From Acidobacteriota bacterium (GTDB lineage: Bacteria > Acidobacteriota > Terriglobia > Terriglobales > Acidobacteriaceae): a DNA stretch of 60,402 nucleotides. This document shows positions 27,526 through 35,371 of the stretch, piece by piece; positions within the stretch are counted from its first letter, which is position 1; the number at the start of each line of letters is the position of its first letter. Where the stretch lies: assembly GCA_003225495.1 (NCBI GenBank), contig QIAJ01000021.1:1-60402 (forward strand), written 5' to 3'. The notes beneath the pieces are model-generated. The model had not been told where the DNA came from and searched no databases. It saw only the letters and a program-made list of their open reading frames with translations. The translations under genes were made by a program, and so were the position numbers.

Positions 27526-28062
27526 GTGTGTCGCGTCTCTCGATGCTGGACCACGATGTCGACAATTGTCAGATCCGTTATGACCCGATCCACAAATCAG
27601 CGGAAAGCCGTTTTTCAGTCGCATCAGCGAGGCTTTACGCTGATCGAATTGATCGTGGCAACTTCCATTCTGATCATCCTGACCGGTATGGCGGTTCCGC
27701 TCCTGCGCAGCACCATCCAACGCGAGCGCGAACGTGAACTTCATGATGACCTCTGGATGATGCGCGACGCCATCGATCGTTACAAAGACGCCGCCGACCG
27801 TGGCGCATTCCAAACAAAAGTGGGCAGCGAGGGCTATCCACCCGATCTCGAAACCCTGGTCACCGGCGTCGACGTGGGTGGCAAAAAGTTGAAGTTCCTC
27901 CGCAAGATTCCGATTGATCCCATGACCGGACAGGCCGAGTGGGGCCTACGTTCCATGCAGGATGACGCGACCTCCGATTCATGGGGAGGCCAGAACGTTT
28001 TCGACGTGTACACCAAGTCTGAGGGCACAGCCCTCGATGACACGAAATATAAGGACTGGTAG
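27526..28062 (+). CDS. Type II secretion/type IV pilus-like pseudopilin (GspG type)
   Basis: This pseudopilin of up to 178 residues has the prepilin peptidase site G|FTLIELIVATSILIILTGMAVPLL, with Glu at +5 and the N-terminal hydrophobic helix. A GspG-like globular part follows (GYPPDLETLV, IPIDPMTGQAEWGL, FDVYTKSEGT). The GTG at 27526 has AGAGG nearby but gives a 36-residue leader; an ATG at 27580 would give a more usual 18-residue leader. It begins 17 bases after the secretin stop and is probably the major pseudopilin of the set. Confidence 0.88.
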   Translation: MCRVSRCWTTMSTIVRSVMTRSTNQRKAVFQSHQRGFTLIELIVATSILIILTGMAVPLLRSTIQRERERELHDDLWMMRDAIDRYKDAADRGAFQTKVGSEGYPPDLETLVTGVDVGGKKLKFLRKIPIDPMTGQAEWGLRSMQDDATSDSWGGQNVFDVYTKSEGTALDDTKYKDW

Positions 28063-28470
28063 ATGACGCCCAGACTCAGGTCGCACGATCGCGGTTTCAC
28101 GCTGATCGAGATGGTGGTCGTAATCAGCCTGATTCTCGTACTACTGGCGATCGCCTTGCCGATGTATCAGCGGGCTATCCAGCGCTCGAAAGAAGCCAGA
28201 TTGCATTGGGACGTAACCACCCTGAATAAGGCGGTCCAGTCCTATTCGCTCGATAAGAAGAAAGCGCCGCAATCCCTCGATGACCTCGTCCAGGCCGGCT
28301 ACATAAAGTTCATCCCGGAGGACATCACCGGCCGCACCGATTCCTGGGTCACCGAACCGGAAGATCCACAAAAGGCCTGGGACCCGAACGAGCCCGGCAT
28401 CGGATGGGTCCACAGCGGCTCCAATCAGATTTCCACCGACGGTGGGGCTTATTCGAGTTGGGTGAAGTAG
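28063..28470 (+). CDS. Pseudopilin, second of three
   Basis: This 135-residue protein has a 10-residue leader and the processing site G|FTLIEMVVVISLILVLLAIALPM. The globular domain carries the GspG-like block DKKKAPQSLDDLVQAGYI and DITGRTDSW. The ATG follows the stop of the previous gene directly, implying translational coupling. It closely resembles the next gene, so the two look like a tandem duplication. Confidence 0.88.
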   Translation: MTPRLRSHDRGFTLIEMVVVISLILVLLAIALPMYQRAIQRSKEARLHWDVTTLNKAVQSYSLDKKKAPQSLDDLVQAGYIKFIPEDITGRTDSWVTEPEDPQKAWDPNEPGIGWVHSGSNQISTDGGAYSSWVK

Positions 28471-28478
28471 GTTTCGCG

Positions 28479-28874
28479 ATGAAAAGCACACGCGGCACGC
28501 GCGGATTCACGCTCCTCGAGATGATGGTCGTAATCACCATTCTCCTTATCTTGCTCGCGATTGCCGTGCCCCTCTACAGCCAGAGCATGAACCATGCCCG
28601 AGAAACCAATTTGCGCCAGAATCTCGAGACCCTCAACCGCGTGATTGTGCAGTACACGCTGGACAAGAAAAAAGCGCCACAGTCTCTTAACGATCTCGTC
28701 CAATCCGGCTACATCGAGGCCATCCCCGACGATATTACTGGTCGCAATGACACCTGGGTGCCGGAGCAGGACGACTCAGTTATGTCGCCTGAACAAACCG
28801 ACCCTGGGGTCTCCGGTGTCCACAGCGGATCCGACCACGTAGCCAGCGACGGCACAACCTACTCAAGCTGGTGA
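28479..28874 (+). CDS. Pseudopilin, third of three
   Basis: This 131-residue protein has a short leader MKSTRGTRG and the helix FTLLEMMVVITILLILLAIAV, with Glu at +5. Its globular part repeats the DKKKAPQSLNDLVQSGYIEAIP and DITGRNDTW blocks of the gene before it and ends with the same SDGTTYSSW-type tail. It starts 8 bases after the previous stop. Together with the secretin it forms a short operon that lacks the ATPase and inner-membrane platform genes, which must lie elsewhere. Confidence 0.88.
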   Translation: MKSTRGTRGFTLLEMMVVITILLILLAIAVPLYSQSMNHARETNLRQNLETLNRVIVQYTLDKKKAPQSLNDLVQSGYIEAIPDDITGRNDTWVPEQDDSVMSPEQTDPGVSGVHSGSDHVASDGTTYSSW

Positions 28875-29021
28875 GAACCGAGAGGCAGTTAAGAGGCCTC
28901 AGGAAAGTCACTGCTCAGTACTTGCGCATGACTCCAATCAGTAATACTTTTTTAGTGTCCATGCATCCTCGCGCCCCAATGCCGAGACCCTGAATGCTGA
29001 TTGCTAATCCGGAGATCCCGC

Positions 29022-29444
29022 TTGAATTCCCTTAATCGTTTGCAACCCTTCGCGCTTCTGGTTCTGCGATGCGTCCTGGGCGCAATCATGATCGCGCACG
29101 GCTATAAAAAAGTTTTTGGCGGATTCCATGGCCACCAGCAGTTTGTGGGTGCGTTGGGAATGCCGGTATGGATGGCGTATCTCTCTACAGCCACGGAATT
29201 TTTTGGCGGAATTGCGATCGTCCTGGGACTCTTCACCCGCTTTGTGGCTCTAGCTTTCCTGATCGAAATGGCGGTCGCCATCGTGAAGGTGCACTGGAAG
29301 AATGGATTCACCGGCCAGGGCGGTTACGAATTCCCACTGGCGCTGATCGCGATTGCATTTTGCCTAATGTGCTACGGAGGCGGGCCCTACGGATTCAATT
29401 TTGGAAGAGGCCGAAGCGGATCGGGCAAACCGCCAAAGAGCTGA
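29022..29444 (+). CDS. DoxX family membrane protein
   Basis: This 140-residue protein has four membrane segments in the DoxX pattern (VLRCVLGAIMIAHGYKKVFGG, FFGGIAIVLGLFTRFVALAF, EFPLALIAIAFCLM). Relatives act with redox or thiosulfate-oxidation proteins or as general oxidoreductase membrane partners; the role here is unknown. TTG 29022 is chosen because GGAG lies seven bases upstream and no ATG starts before the first membrane helix. It stands alone, convergent with an outer-membrane protein gene. Confidence 0.85.
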   Translation: MNSLNRLQPFALLVLRCVLGAIMIAHGYKKVFGGFHGHQQFVGALGMPVWMAYLSTATEFFGGIAIVLGLFTRFVALAFLIEMAVAIVKVHWKNGFTGQGGYEFPLALIAIAFCLMCYGGGPYGFNFGRGRSGSGKPPKS

Positions 29445-29474
29445 TGTTCCGCTTCGCCACAAACCGTCGATGAT

Positions 29475-30116
29475 CTACCAGCGCAGTCCTACAGTTACAG
29501 GAAATACGTACGTACTACCATCGCCGGTGCTGGCATGGTGGTAGCGGCCTTCGACATAGAATTTGGCCTGTCCGCTGAAGCGATAGGTTAGCCCGCCACC
29601 GAAGTTGTATCCGCCTGCGCTGACAGAGTGTGACGAGAGAGTTTGCGAAGGTTCGACCAAGCCATTCGTACAGGCGATGCCCCACAACCTCCATGCTGGC
29701 TCACAAACTGTGTCTGCGGGAAGAAAGTGGCTACCAGCATCCACGGTTCGCTGGTACCATCCACCGCCACCAATTGCATACACTCCCCACTTGCCCGGTA
29801 GCGAATAATTGAAAAAGAGATTGAGCGTAGCCGATTGCACGTGCCCAGTCGCGTCGGGCACGCTCTGCCCGGCTTTCACGCTGTCCTTGAATCCGAGATT
29901 GAAATACATGTACTCCGCTTTTACTCCGAAATTACGGCTCAGATTCAATCCGCCGCCCGCCACGCCGTGATAAGACGTGCCTACAAATTTGCCCAAATCT
30001 CCCGTGGCGCCGCCGAAGCCGCCACCGACGTTGAAGTTGAAGCGATTGAAATCCTGAGCCAGGGCGGCAACTGCCAACAAACAAAACGCGAGCAGAAACA
30101 ATATTCGCTTACGCAA
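29475..30116 (-). CDS. Outer-membrane beta-barrel protein (OmpA/OprF-like porin family)
   Basis: This 213-residue protein has a signal peptide (about 1-20, ending ALAQ) and alternating aromatic and polar strands with Gly-rich turns (FNVGGGFGGATGDLG, YGFxVKAEYMYFNLGF-type strand), ending in GLRW with a C-terminal aromatic residue as required for barrel assembly. Two Cys residues (CEPAWRLWGIAC) in a long loop could form a disulfide. TTG 30116 has GGAG seven bases upstream. The cargo or role is unknown. Confidence 0.78.
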   Translation of the reverse strand: MRKRILFLLAFCLLAVAALAQDFNRFNFNVGGGFGGATGDLGKFVGTSYHGVAGGGLNLSRNFGVKAEYMYFNLGFKDSVKAGQSVPDATGHVQSATLNLFFNYSLPGKWGVYAIGGGGWYQRTVDAGSHFLPADTVCEPAWRLWGIACTNGLVEPSQTLSSHSVSAGGYNFGGGLTYRFSGQAKFYVEGRYHHASTGDGSTYVFPVTVGLRW

Positions 30117-30243
30117 TTCCTATCTCCATTTCGGTTCAGACTTTGTCTCTAATTATCTCTTTTTGGTGGCCGGAAAAGGGACGGACAAAAGTGAACCTCG
30201 CACACGTATCCCGGCCCGCCTGCGATCTTCTCAACGAACCAGA

Positions 30244-31011
30244 TTAATGCCGTACCTTTTTGAACAGGACGGGCCAGTAGTTACGAAACATGTTGAGACC
30301 GGCAGTGGTGGCGAGATCCACTCCGTAACGCCGGAAGGTCTGCCCAGCCGTCCGGTCCTCTTCAGGCCAGTAGGCATTCGCCAGGCCCTCGGACAATAGT
30401 GGCCCTAAGAGGCCCGACCAGTTGGCCGCGTCGTTTCCATCATCTCTGCGGGTGATGAATACGCGGGAGATTGAGTACTTGATGCTGCCCCCGAAAGTTG
30501 GATCCCTTTGCGGAAAGAAGCGCGGATCCTGATGCAGCATTGACGCCAGAATAAATGTCCCGAAGAAATTGCTGGAGGCGGTGCGGGCCATATTCGCACC
30601 GAAACGTTTGCCGTACCCTTCTCCGCCCTGGCCGTAGCCGTGTGGGTAATCTTCCGCTTGCCCGATTCCTGCGCTCAGCGCCGATCCCGCAAGAGAGGAG
30701 AGAGACGCACTGTTATCGACAAACAGCTTGAATTTCCCTCCGGTCGTCAATGGACCTTCGGTCGTCGCAATATCCGGAAAGACAATCGATTTCCGGTTCA
30801 GCGTGGTAACGAAACTAACTGAAGTATTTCTGGACTTTGTTTGCGACCTCTGGGTCGCAGAAGGAGCGTCGGGATGGTCCTGAGCTGATGCAACTTGCGC
30901 GATGGAGAGTACGACTACGGAGCAGACAACCATCGCAGCGGCAAAAGCGGAAAGACGGTTCGCTCCAAACAACTTCTCTACCTGACGAATGGGACCTTGG
31001 CTTAATGGCAT
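30244..31011 (-). CDS. Exported protein of unknown function, acidobacterial type
   Basis: This 255-residue protein has a long N-terminal signal region (hydrophobic about 20-42, ending ASAQ). A low-complexity stretch and a globular part with Gly/Tyr-rich HGYGQGGEGYGKRFGANMAR and FFGTFILASMLHQDPRFFPQ follow. I recall these last two blocks from a family common in acidobacterial genomes with no assigned role. Its position behind a porin-like gene suggests an envelope location. Confidence 0.7.
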   Translation of the reverse strand: MPLSQGPIRQVEKLFGANRLSAFAAAMVVCSVVVLSIAQVASAQDHPDAPSATQRSQTKSRNTSVSFVTTLNRKSIVFPDIATTEGPLTTGGKFKLFVDNSASLSSLAGSALSAGIGQAEDYPHGYGQGGEGYGKRFGANMARTASSNFFGTFILASMLHQDPRFFPQRDPTFGGSIKYSISRVFITRRDDGNDAANWSGLLGPLLSEGLANAYWPEEDRTAGQTFRRYGVDLATTAGLNMFRNYWPVLFKKVRH

Positions 31012-31143
31012 CCGATCAGGCTAGCGAATGAAGCCCGACTAAGCAAATACTTTAAAAGAAAGGGGGGATTTCAGAACTGTTGGCCGCCGGCTGGGAGCGG
31101 CTCTGGAATCGAGGGCGGTGGATGCCCTGTTCGTCCTCTCGAT

Positions 31144-31362
31144 TCACAGGCGCTGGCGATTCCTCAACACTAAGTACTCGAGCAGCTCGGCCACGCTCAG
31201 ACCGGATTCGAGCAATTGAATCATCTGATCGGTGCTGACTCCCACCTGCTGCCCCAGCACGACCAGTTTGCCGACCGCCCGCTCCAGAACGCCCTGGTGT
31301 CCAATGCTGAGGGAGTCGAGCAGATCAGGGGTGCTGTTCTCGAAGGGATGGACCTGTGCCAT
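31144..31362 (-). CDS. Small 72-residue protein of unknown function
   Basis: GGGGAG six bases upstream of ATG 31362 is an excellent ribosome-binding site and makes this a credible gene. The protein is mostly helical and hydrophilic, with a Gly/Val-rich centre (GKLVVLGQQVGVSTDQM) and a C-terminal helix LLESGLSVAELLEYLVLRNR. I recognise no family. It is divergent from the ytxH gene across about 330 bases. Confidence 0.55.
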   Translation of the reverse strand: MAQVHPFENSTPDLLDSLSIGHQGVLERAVGKLVVLGQQVGVSTDQMIQLLESGLSVAELLEYLVLRNRQRL

Positions 31363-31634
31363 GGGATTCTCCCCAATTGCCTTGGTTGATCACTGCCAGT
31401 CCCAGCCCCCACGGTCACTGGATAGATCCCGCAGCAATCTGTGAATCAAAGCTAGCGCCACCGGCCGCTGGAGTCTGTGATGTCGATTACCCTAGTTTGT
31501 GATCAACAAGAGAAAAATGGGACCAAATTGGTACCGGTTTCTCAACGCCTTTTCCTGCCGTCGCTGCTGATCGGTCCGACTCCTAGCGCGCGGTCACGGG
31601 CGAATACGGGCAATCATGTGCGAGGGTACAGTGA

Positions 31635-31651
31635 ATTGTGTTTCACACAAT
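31635..31651. promoter_or_regulatory. Perfect inverted repeat upstream of ytxH, candidate operator
   Basis: ATTGTGT (31635-31641), spacer TTC, ACACAAT (31645-31651): a perfect 7-bp inverted repeat, 41 bases before the ytxH ATG. Its size and place suit a dimeric repressor or activator. Confidence 0.45.
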
Positions 31652-31656
31652 ACGAG

Positions 31657-31675
31657 TGCTACCATCCTAGTAGCA
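31657..31675 (+). promoter_or_regulatory. Hairpin next to the ytxH ribosome-binding site
   Basis: TGCTAC (31657-31662), a 7-base loop and GTAGCA (31670-31675) form a perfect 6-bp stem ending four bases before AGAGGAGG. In RNA it could modulate translation of ytxH; in DNA it could be a second protein site. Confidence 0.35.
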
Positions 31676-31691
31676 AGCAGAGGAGGCAATC

Positions 31692-32003
31692 ATGTCGGAT
31701 CGTGACGGAAACAGCTTTGTGTGGTTCCTGGCAGGTCTCGGCGTCGGAGCTGCCGTAGGTATTCTTTACGCGCCGCGCTCGGGAGAAGAAACGCGAGAAG
31801 CGCTGCTCTCGAAAGCGCAGGAAAGCGGTGAGCGGGTCCGCAGCCAGGCTCGTAAGGCGCGGGAACAGGCGGAAGACTGGGTCGATCGTGGACGTGACGT
31901 GGTCGGCCAGCAGAAAGAGCAGTTCCGTGCGGCATACGAAGCCGGTCGCCAGGCATATCGTGAGACAACTGCGACGGGCACCGAACCGCCCAGTGGCGTC
32001 TAA
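31692..32003 (+). CDS. YtxH domain protein
   Basis: This 103-residue protein has one N-terminal membrane helix (FVWFLAGLGVGAAVGILYAP) followed by the RSGEETREAL motif and a long charged amphipathic helix, the YtxH pattern known from general-stress proteins of Gram-positive bacteria and many others. AGGAGG five bases before the ATG gives strong translation. It is followed after 20 bases by a DUF948-like protein, a partner also seen in other phyla, so the two probably form an envelope stress unit. Confidence 0.85.
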   Translation: MSDRDGNSFVWFLAGLGVGAAVGILYAPRSGEETREALLSKAQESGERVRSQARKAREQAEDWVDRGRDVVGQQKEQFRAAYEAGRQAYRETTATGTEPPSGV

Positions 32004-32023
32004 GAAAAACAGCAGGAGTAGCC

Positions 32024-32536
32024 ATGGATGACAATCTGCTCAGGATATTTATCGCTCTGACCGCGTTCGCGGTCGTAATCCAGGCCGGAATTCTTATGGC
32101 CCTCTACCTCTCGGTCCGCAAGACCACCGCCCGGATGGAAGCGATCGCCACCGAAGTGACCTCCAAGGCGCTGCCGACTCTGGAAACTGCGCACAACATG
32201 CTGGTGGACCTGCGCCCCAAGCTCGAGACCCTGGCCGGAAATGCAGCGGAATCTACCACCATCTTGCGCGTGCAATTAGGACGCCTGGACGCCACACTGA
32301 GCGATGTGCTCGATCGTACGAGGCTGCAAGTCATCCGTGCCGACGAACTTCTCAACCGCACGATGGACAAAGTTGAAGACGCCTCCGAAGTGGTCCACAA
32401 AACTGTAGTTTCGCCGCTGAAGCACGTTTCGGGACTTGTGAACGCCATTAGTACCGGCGTCGAAGTTTTGCTAGGCCAAAAACGGCGTCAGGGCCGCAAT
32501 GGTATGGGCGTCCCGCAGGACGAGATGTTTATCTGA
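32024..32536 (+). CDS. DUF948-like membrane-anchored helical protein
   Basis: This 170-residue protein has an N-terminal membrane helix (IFIALTAFAVVIQAGILMALYL) and long amphipathic helices rich in Leu, Ala and Thr (TLETAHNMLVDLRPKLETLAGNAAES), likely coiled coil. The pattern resembles DUF948/methyl-accepting-like stalk proteins without a signalling domain. It is probably co-transcribed with ytxH. Function unknown. Confidence 0.75.
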   Translation: MDDNLLRIFIALTAFAVVIQAGILMALYLSVRKTTARMEAIATEVTSKALPTLETAHNMLVDLRPKLETLAGNAAESTTILRVQLGRLDATLSDVLDRTRLQVIRADELLNRTMDKVEDASEVVHKTVVSPLKHVSGLVNAISTGVEVLLGQKRRQGRNGMGVPQDEMFI

Positions 32537-32548
32537 CACTTCGGATTC

Positions 32549-33949
32549 TCATGGTTTCTCCACCGCTGGGATTTTGCGGGCGATGAAATCTTTCCCAGCA
32601 TAGCTGTATGTCATACTCTCCACTTTCCCTGCCGCTCCCAGCGAGAACACTACTTTCCCCAGAAAATTACGCTCCATGAATTCAGTCGCCGAGACGGGTG
32701 CCAGTGGCGTCCGAAAGTTTCCGAGTTCCAGCAACAGTGCCCCGCTGTCGACGGTCAAGGTAACTTTCCCGTTCGGCACAAAATAATCCGGCCCGTACTG
32801 GTACTGTCCCGCATACCGAGCCAAGCTCGCTTGCGGCAACGCTACAGCCCGCAAGATCGGCGGCTTGTCAGGTTGTTCACCAAAGGCGATTGCCGCCAGC
32901 CCAGCCGCGACCGGATCCTGTGAAACGGTTGCATAGCTGTTGCTGAGCACGATCACGGTGACGTCATCGTCCGGAAAGCGATCCAATTGCGCAGTAAATC
33001 CGGGACTACGGCCATTGCTGGACATCACGCGGCGCGTTCCGCGTTTGCGGTTGAACCATCCATAGCGATTGCCACGTCCCTCGACGAAATATTTTTGTCG
33101 AGTCGCCGATTTTAGAAGCGTCTCCGTATTCAGTGCGCGGTCGAACCGATAAAGGTCGTCAAGAGTCGAGTACAGCGAACCATTTCCTGTTTTATTCGTC
33201 CAGTCGAGATAGGGTGCTTTCTCGTAAGCGTTGATTCCCGCAGGTTCATAGCCGGAAGCCGACAACGGAATCAGCCGAAATGCTTCGCCATCATGGCCCG
33301 TCTTCTGCATTCCAGCCGGATCGAAAATATGCTTGCGAACATAATCTCCATAGCTCTCGCCGCTGACTTTTTCCAGGATCAACGCCAGCAGGTTGTAATT
33401 CGAATTACTGTAGCGGTAGTTACCGCCAGGCTGAAAATCGAGCGGAAGGGCGGAAAACTTCGCGACCAGCTGCTCGATCGTGTGGGGACTACGCGCAAAA
33501 GTATCGTAGTCCGGAAGGTCATTGACATTTGGAATGCCGGAAGTATGAGTAAGAAGATGCTCCAGCTTGATCCGATCCCCATTAGGAAAGTCCGGGACGA
33601 AACGCGAAACAGGATCGCTGACACTCAACCGCCCTTGCTCCTCCAATTGGAGAATAGCCATGGCCGTAAACGGCTTCGATACGGACGCGATGTGAAAGCG
33701 AGTCGCGACCGAGTTCGGAACTCGAAGCTCAAAGTTCGCCATCCCGTAGGCATGCCGAAATAGAACCCTGCCCTTACGCGCAATCAGCACTGCGCCGGTG
33801 AAGTTCCCTGTGTCCGCGAATGGCTTGAGGTAGATTTCAAACTGGTTCGCAAGACGCGAGTCAGCCACCTTCTGACCCGACGCCAGACAATTGAAAACGA
33901 GCACGCAAGCGACAAGAATAGCGGAGATTCGCGAGGCTTTGCCGGTCAT
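32549..33949 (-). CDS. Exported serine hydrolase, beta-lactamase class C / S12 family
   Basis: This 466-residue protein has a signal peptide (about 1-25). The catalytic S89-x-x-K92 is in HIASVSKPF and the Y180-S-N motif in YRYSNSNYN. The third motif, usually HxG or KTG, is SNGRSPGF here, so the HxG is not obvious. A C-terminal lipocalin-like domain follows (YAGQYQYGPDYFVPNGKVTL). Relatives are esterases, D-aminopeptidases or penicillin-binding proteins; true beta-lactamase activity is not implied. It is convergent with the DUF948-like gene. Confidence 0.88.
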   Translation of the reverse strand: MTGKASRISAILVACVLVFNCLASGQKVADSRLANQFEIYLKPFADTGNFTGAVLIARKGRVLFRHAYGMANFELRVPNSVATRFHIASVSKPFTAMAILQLEEQGRLSVSDPVSRFVPDFPNGDRIKLEHLLTHTSGIPNVNDLPDYDTFARSPHTIEQLVAKFSALPLDFQPGGNYRYSNSNYNLLALILEKVSGESYGDYVRKHIFDPAGMQKTGHDGEAFRLIPLSASGYEPAGINAYEKAPYLDWTNKTGNGSLYSTLDDLYRFDRALNTETLLKSATRQKYFVEGRGNRYGWFNRKRGTRRVMSSNGRSPGFTAQLDRFPDDDVTVIVLSNSYATVSQDPVAAGLAAIAFGEQPDKPPILRAVALPQASLARYAGQYQYGPDYFVPNGKVTLTVDSGALLLELGNFRTPLAPVSATEFMERNFLGKVVFSLGAAGKVESMTYSYAGKDFIARKIPAVEKP

Positions 33950-34050
33950 GGTTTGCAGGCCCTGGGACGACCCAGCATTCTACTCTTGCTACAGTGAGAG
34001 AGTTGTCAACCAGTTGGATTGTCTGACATCGGATTTGCTGCCGGCAAGCT

Positions 34051-34428
34051 TCATTTGGAAGTAGGCTCTCCAACAAACACTAGACACTCGTTGGGATCTT
34101 CGATGTGGAACTCGGTCATCCCGTAATCCCGGTCAAACAGCTCTCTAATTTTGTAGCGATCCTTAAGTGCCTTCACATGCTCCCACAACGAATGAATCCC
34201 GACCACCTCGATGTAGATCTCGGTGTGCCCGCGAAAGCAGGTCATGACTTCTTCCGATGCAGCTTTCATGAAGTGGATGGTTTGTCCGTCACGTTCCACA
34301 ATTGCGTATTCCGGCGATTTCAAGGTGGGAACAAATCCGAGCACATTCTGATAAAACGCGAGAGTTTTCTCCATGTCGGCAACAGCCAGCATGGGGCTGA
34401 TCCTTTTCGCCGTAGTTTGATCTTTCAT
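34051..34428 (-). CDS. VOC (glyoxalase/bleomycin resistance) family protein
   Basis: This 125-residue single VOC domain starts with ISPMLAVADMEKTLAFYQNVLGF and ends with MTEFHIEDPNECLVFVGE. Likely metal ligands are the His of IHFMKA or TEFHI and Glu residues such as that in TEIYIEV. Substrate unknown. ATG 34428 was chosen at the domain start. It trails the metal permease by 26 bases and may be part of that operon. Confidence 0.85.
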   Translation of the reverse strand: MKDQTTAKRISPMLAVADMEKTLAFYQNVLGFVPTLKSPEYAIVERDGQTIHFMKAASEEVMTCFRGHTEIYIEVVGIHSLWEHVKALKDRYKIRELFDRDYGMTEFHIEDPNECLVFVGEPTSK

Positions 34429-34454
34429 GCGACCCCAACTGCAACATCCTCGTG

Positions 34455-35342
34455 TCAGTGGCGCGCAAGAAGTCTCTCTTTCGGACTCTCCACCGAGTCC
34501 GACCCTTCCAATGCACGCGCGCGGCCGCCATGAAAAAAGATCAGGTGAACAAAGAACATCACAATCAGCACCGCTCCGAACGTACAAACAATCGTCGCTC
34601 CTGTAGGCAAGTCGAGCAGGACTGAAAAATAAACTCCCAGCGCCGAAACCAGAGTCCCCATCGTCCATCCGATCGCCAGTCGCCTACCTATCTTGTCAGC
34701 GAACAGCATCGCACCCACTGACGGCACGATCAGGTAGCAAAATACCAGCAGCACCCCGGCAATCGCGACCGATGAGGTCACCACGAATCCAAACGAAGCG
34801 TAAAAGAGGAAATCCCAGAACTTGATATTCAGTCCCGTGGCTTCAGCCTTTGCGGGATCGGTCGAAATGAGCAGAAACTTCTTGCGGAAGAAGTAATGAA
34901 AAATTCCAATTACACCGTAAAGCACCGCGGTCTTGGCCACCTCCGCTCTGGAAACCGCCAGGATGTTTCCAACCAGCATGTCCTTGAGATGTTCTGTTTC
35001 ACCGGTCGCCTTGCTCATCGCAAGTATGGCCGTCGCTGATGCCACGGCATAAGCGATACCGATGAATGCCTCCTGGGGAATGTGCCCGCGGCGGGTGCGA
35101 GCCATCGCAAAAATAGCGGCCCCCAAGAACGTGAACCCGAGGCTAAGAAAATATGCGCCTCGCCCATGTGGATCCATTCCGACCAGGATGGCAATCGTCG
35201 CGCCCAGAGCAGCGATCTGCGCGAGAGCCAGATCCACGAAAATCACTCCGCGCTCTACAACATGCACGCCAAGATAAGCGTGAATGCCAGTCAGAATGAG
35301 GCTGGCAACAAAGGGCCAGATTAAGTAAGGCAGGATCTCCAT
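34455..35342 (-). CDS. Metal (Zn/Mn) ABC transporter permease
   Basis: This 295-residue protein is an ABC-3 family permease with seven to nine membrane helices and family blocks such as GVHVVERGVIFVDLALAQIAALGA, RTRRGHIPQEAFIGIAYAVASATAIL, HLKDMLVGNILAV and the C-terminal LLVFCYLIVPSVGAML. It would form the channel for Zn, Mn or Fe taken up with the binding protein encoded 29 bases upstream. No ATPase gene lies in this operon, so that subunit must come from elsewhere. Confidence 0.92.
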   Translation of the reverse strand: MEILPYLIWPFVASLILTGIHAYLGVHVVERGVIFVDLALAQIAALGATIAILVGMDPHGRGAYFLSLGFTFLGAAIFAMARTRRGHIPQEAFIGIAYAVASATAILAMSKATGETEHLKDMLVGNILAVSRAEVAKTAVLYGVIGIFHYFFRKKFLLISTDPAKAEATGLNIKFWDFLFYASFGFVVTSSVAIAGVLLVFCYLIVPSVGAMLFADKIGRRLAIGWTMGTLVSALGVYFSVLLDLPTGATIVCTFGAVLIVMFFVHLIFFHGGRARALEGSDSVESPKERLLARH

Positions 35343-35371
35343 GTTTCTCCTTCGAACGCGTCCTTCAGACG

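Larger units (their letters stand above)
31363..31691. other. Regulatory intergenic region with several inverted repeats
   Basis: The 329 bases between the divergent 72-residue gene and ytxH hold no credible gene. ACCAAATTGGT (near 31522) is an 11-base palindrome. Closer to ytxH lie two stronger repeats, described separately at 31635-31651 and 31657-31675. Confidence 0.5.

Noticed and set aside
32549-33949. Calling the S12 protein a beta-lactamase resistance gene
   Set aside because: SxxK and YSN are shared by esterases and peptidases; no feature proves beta-lactam hydrolysis.
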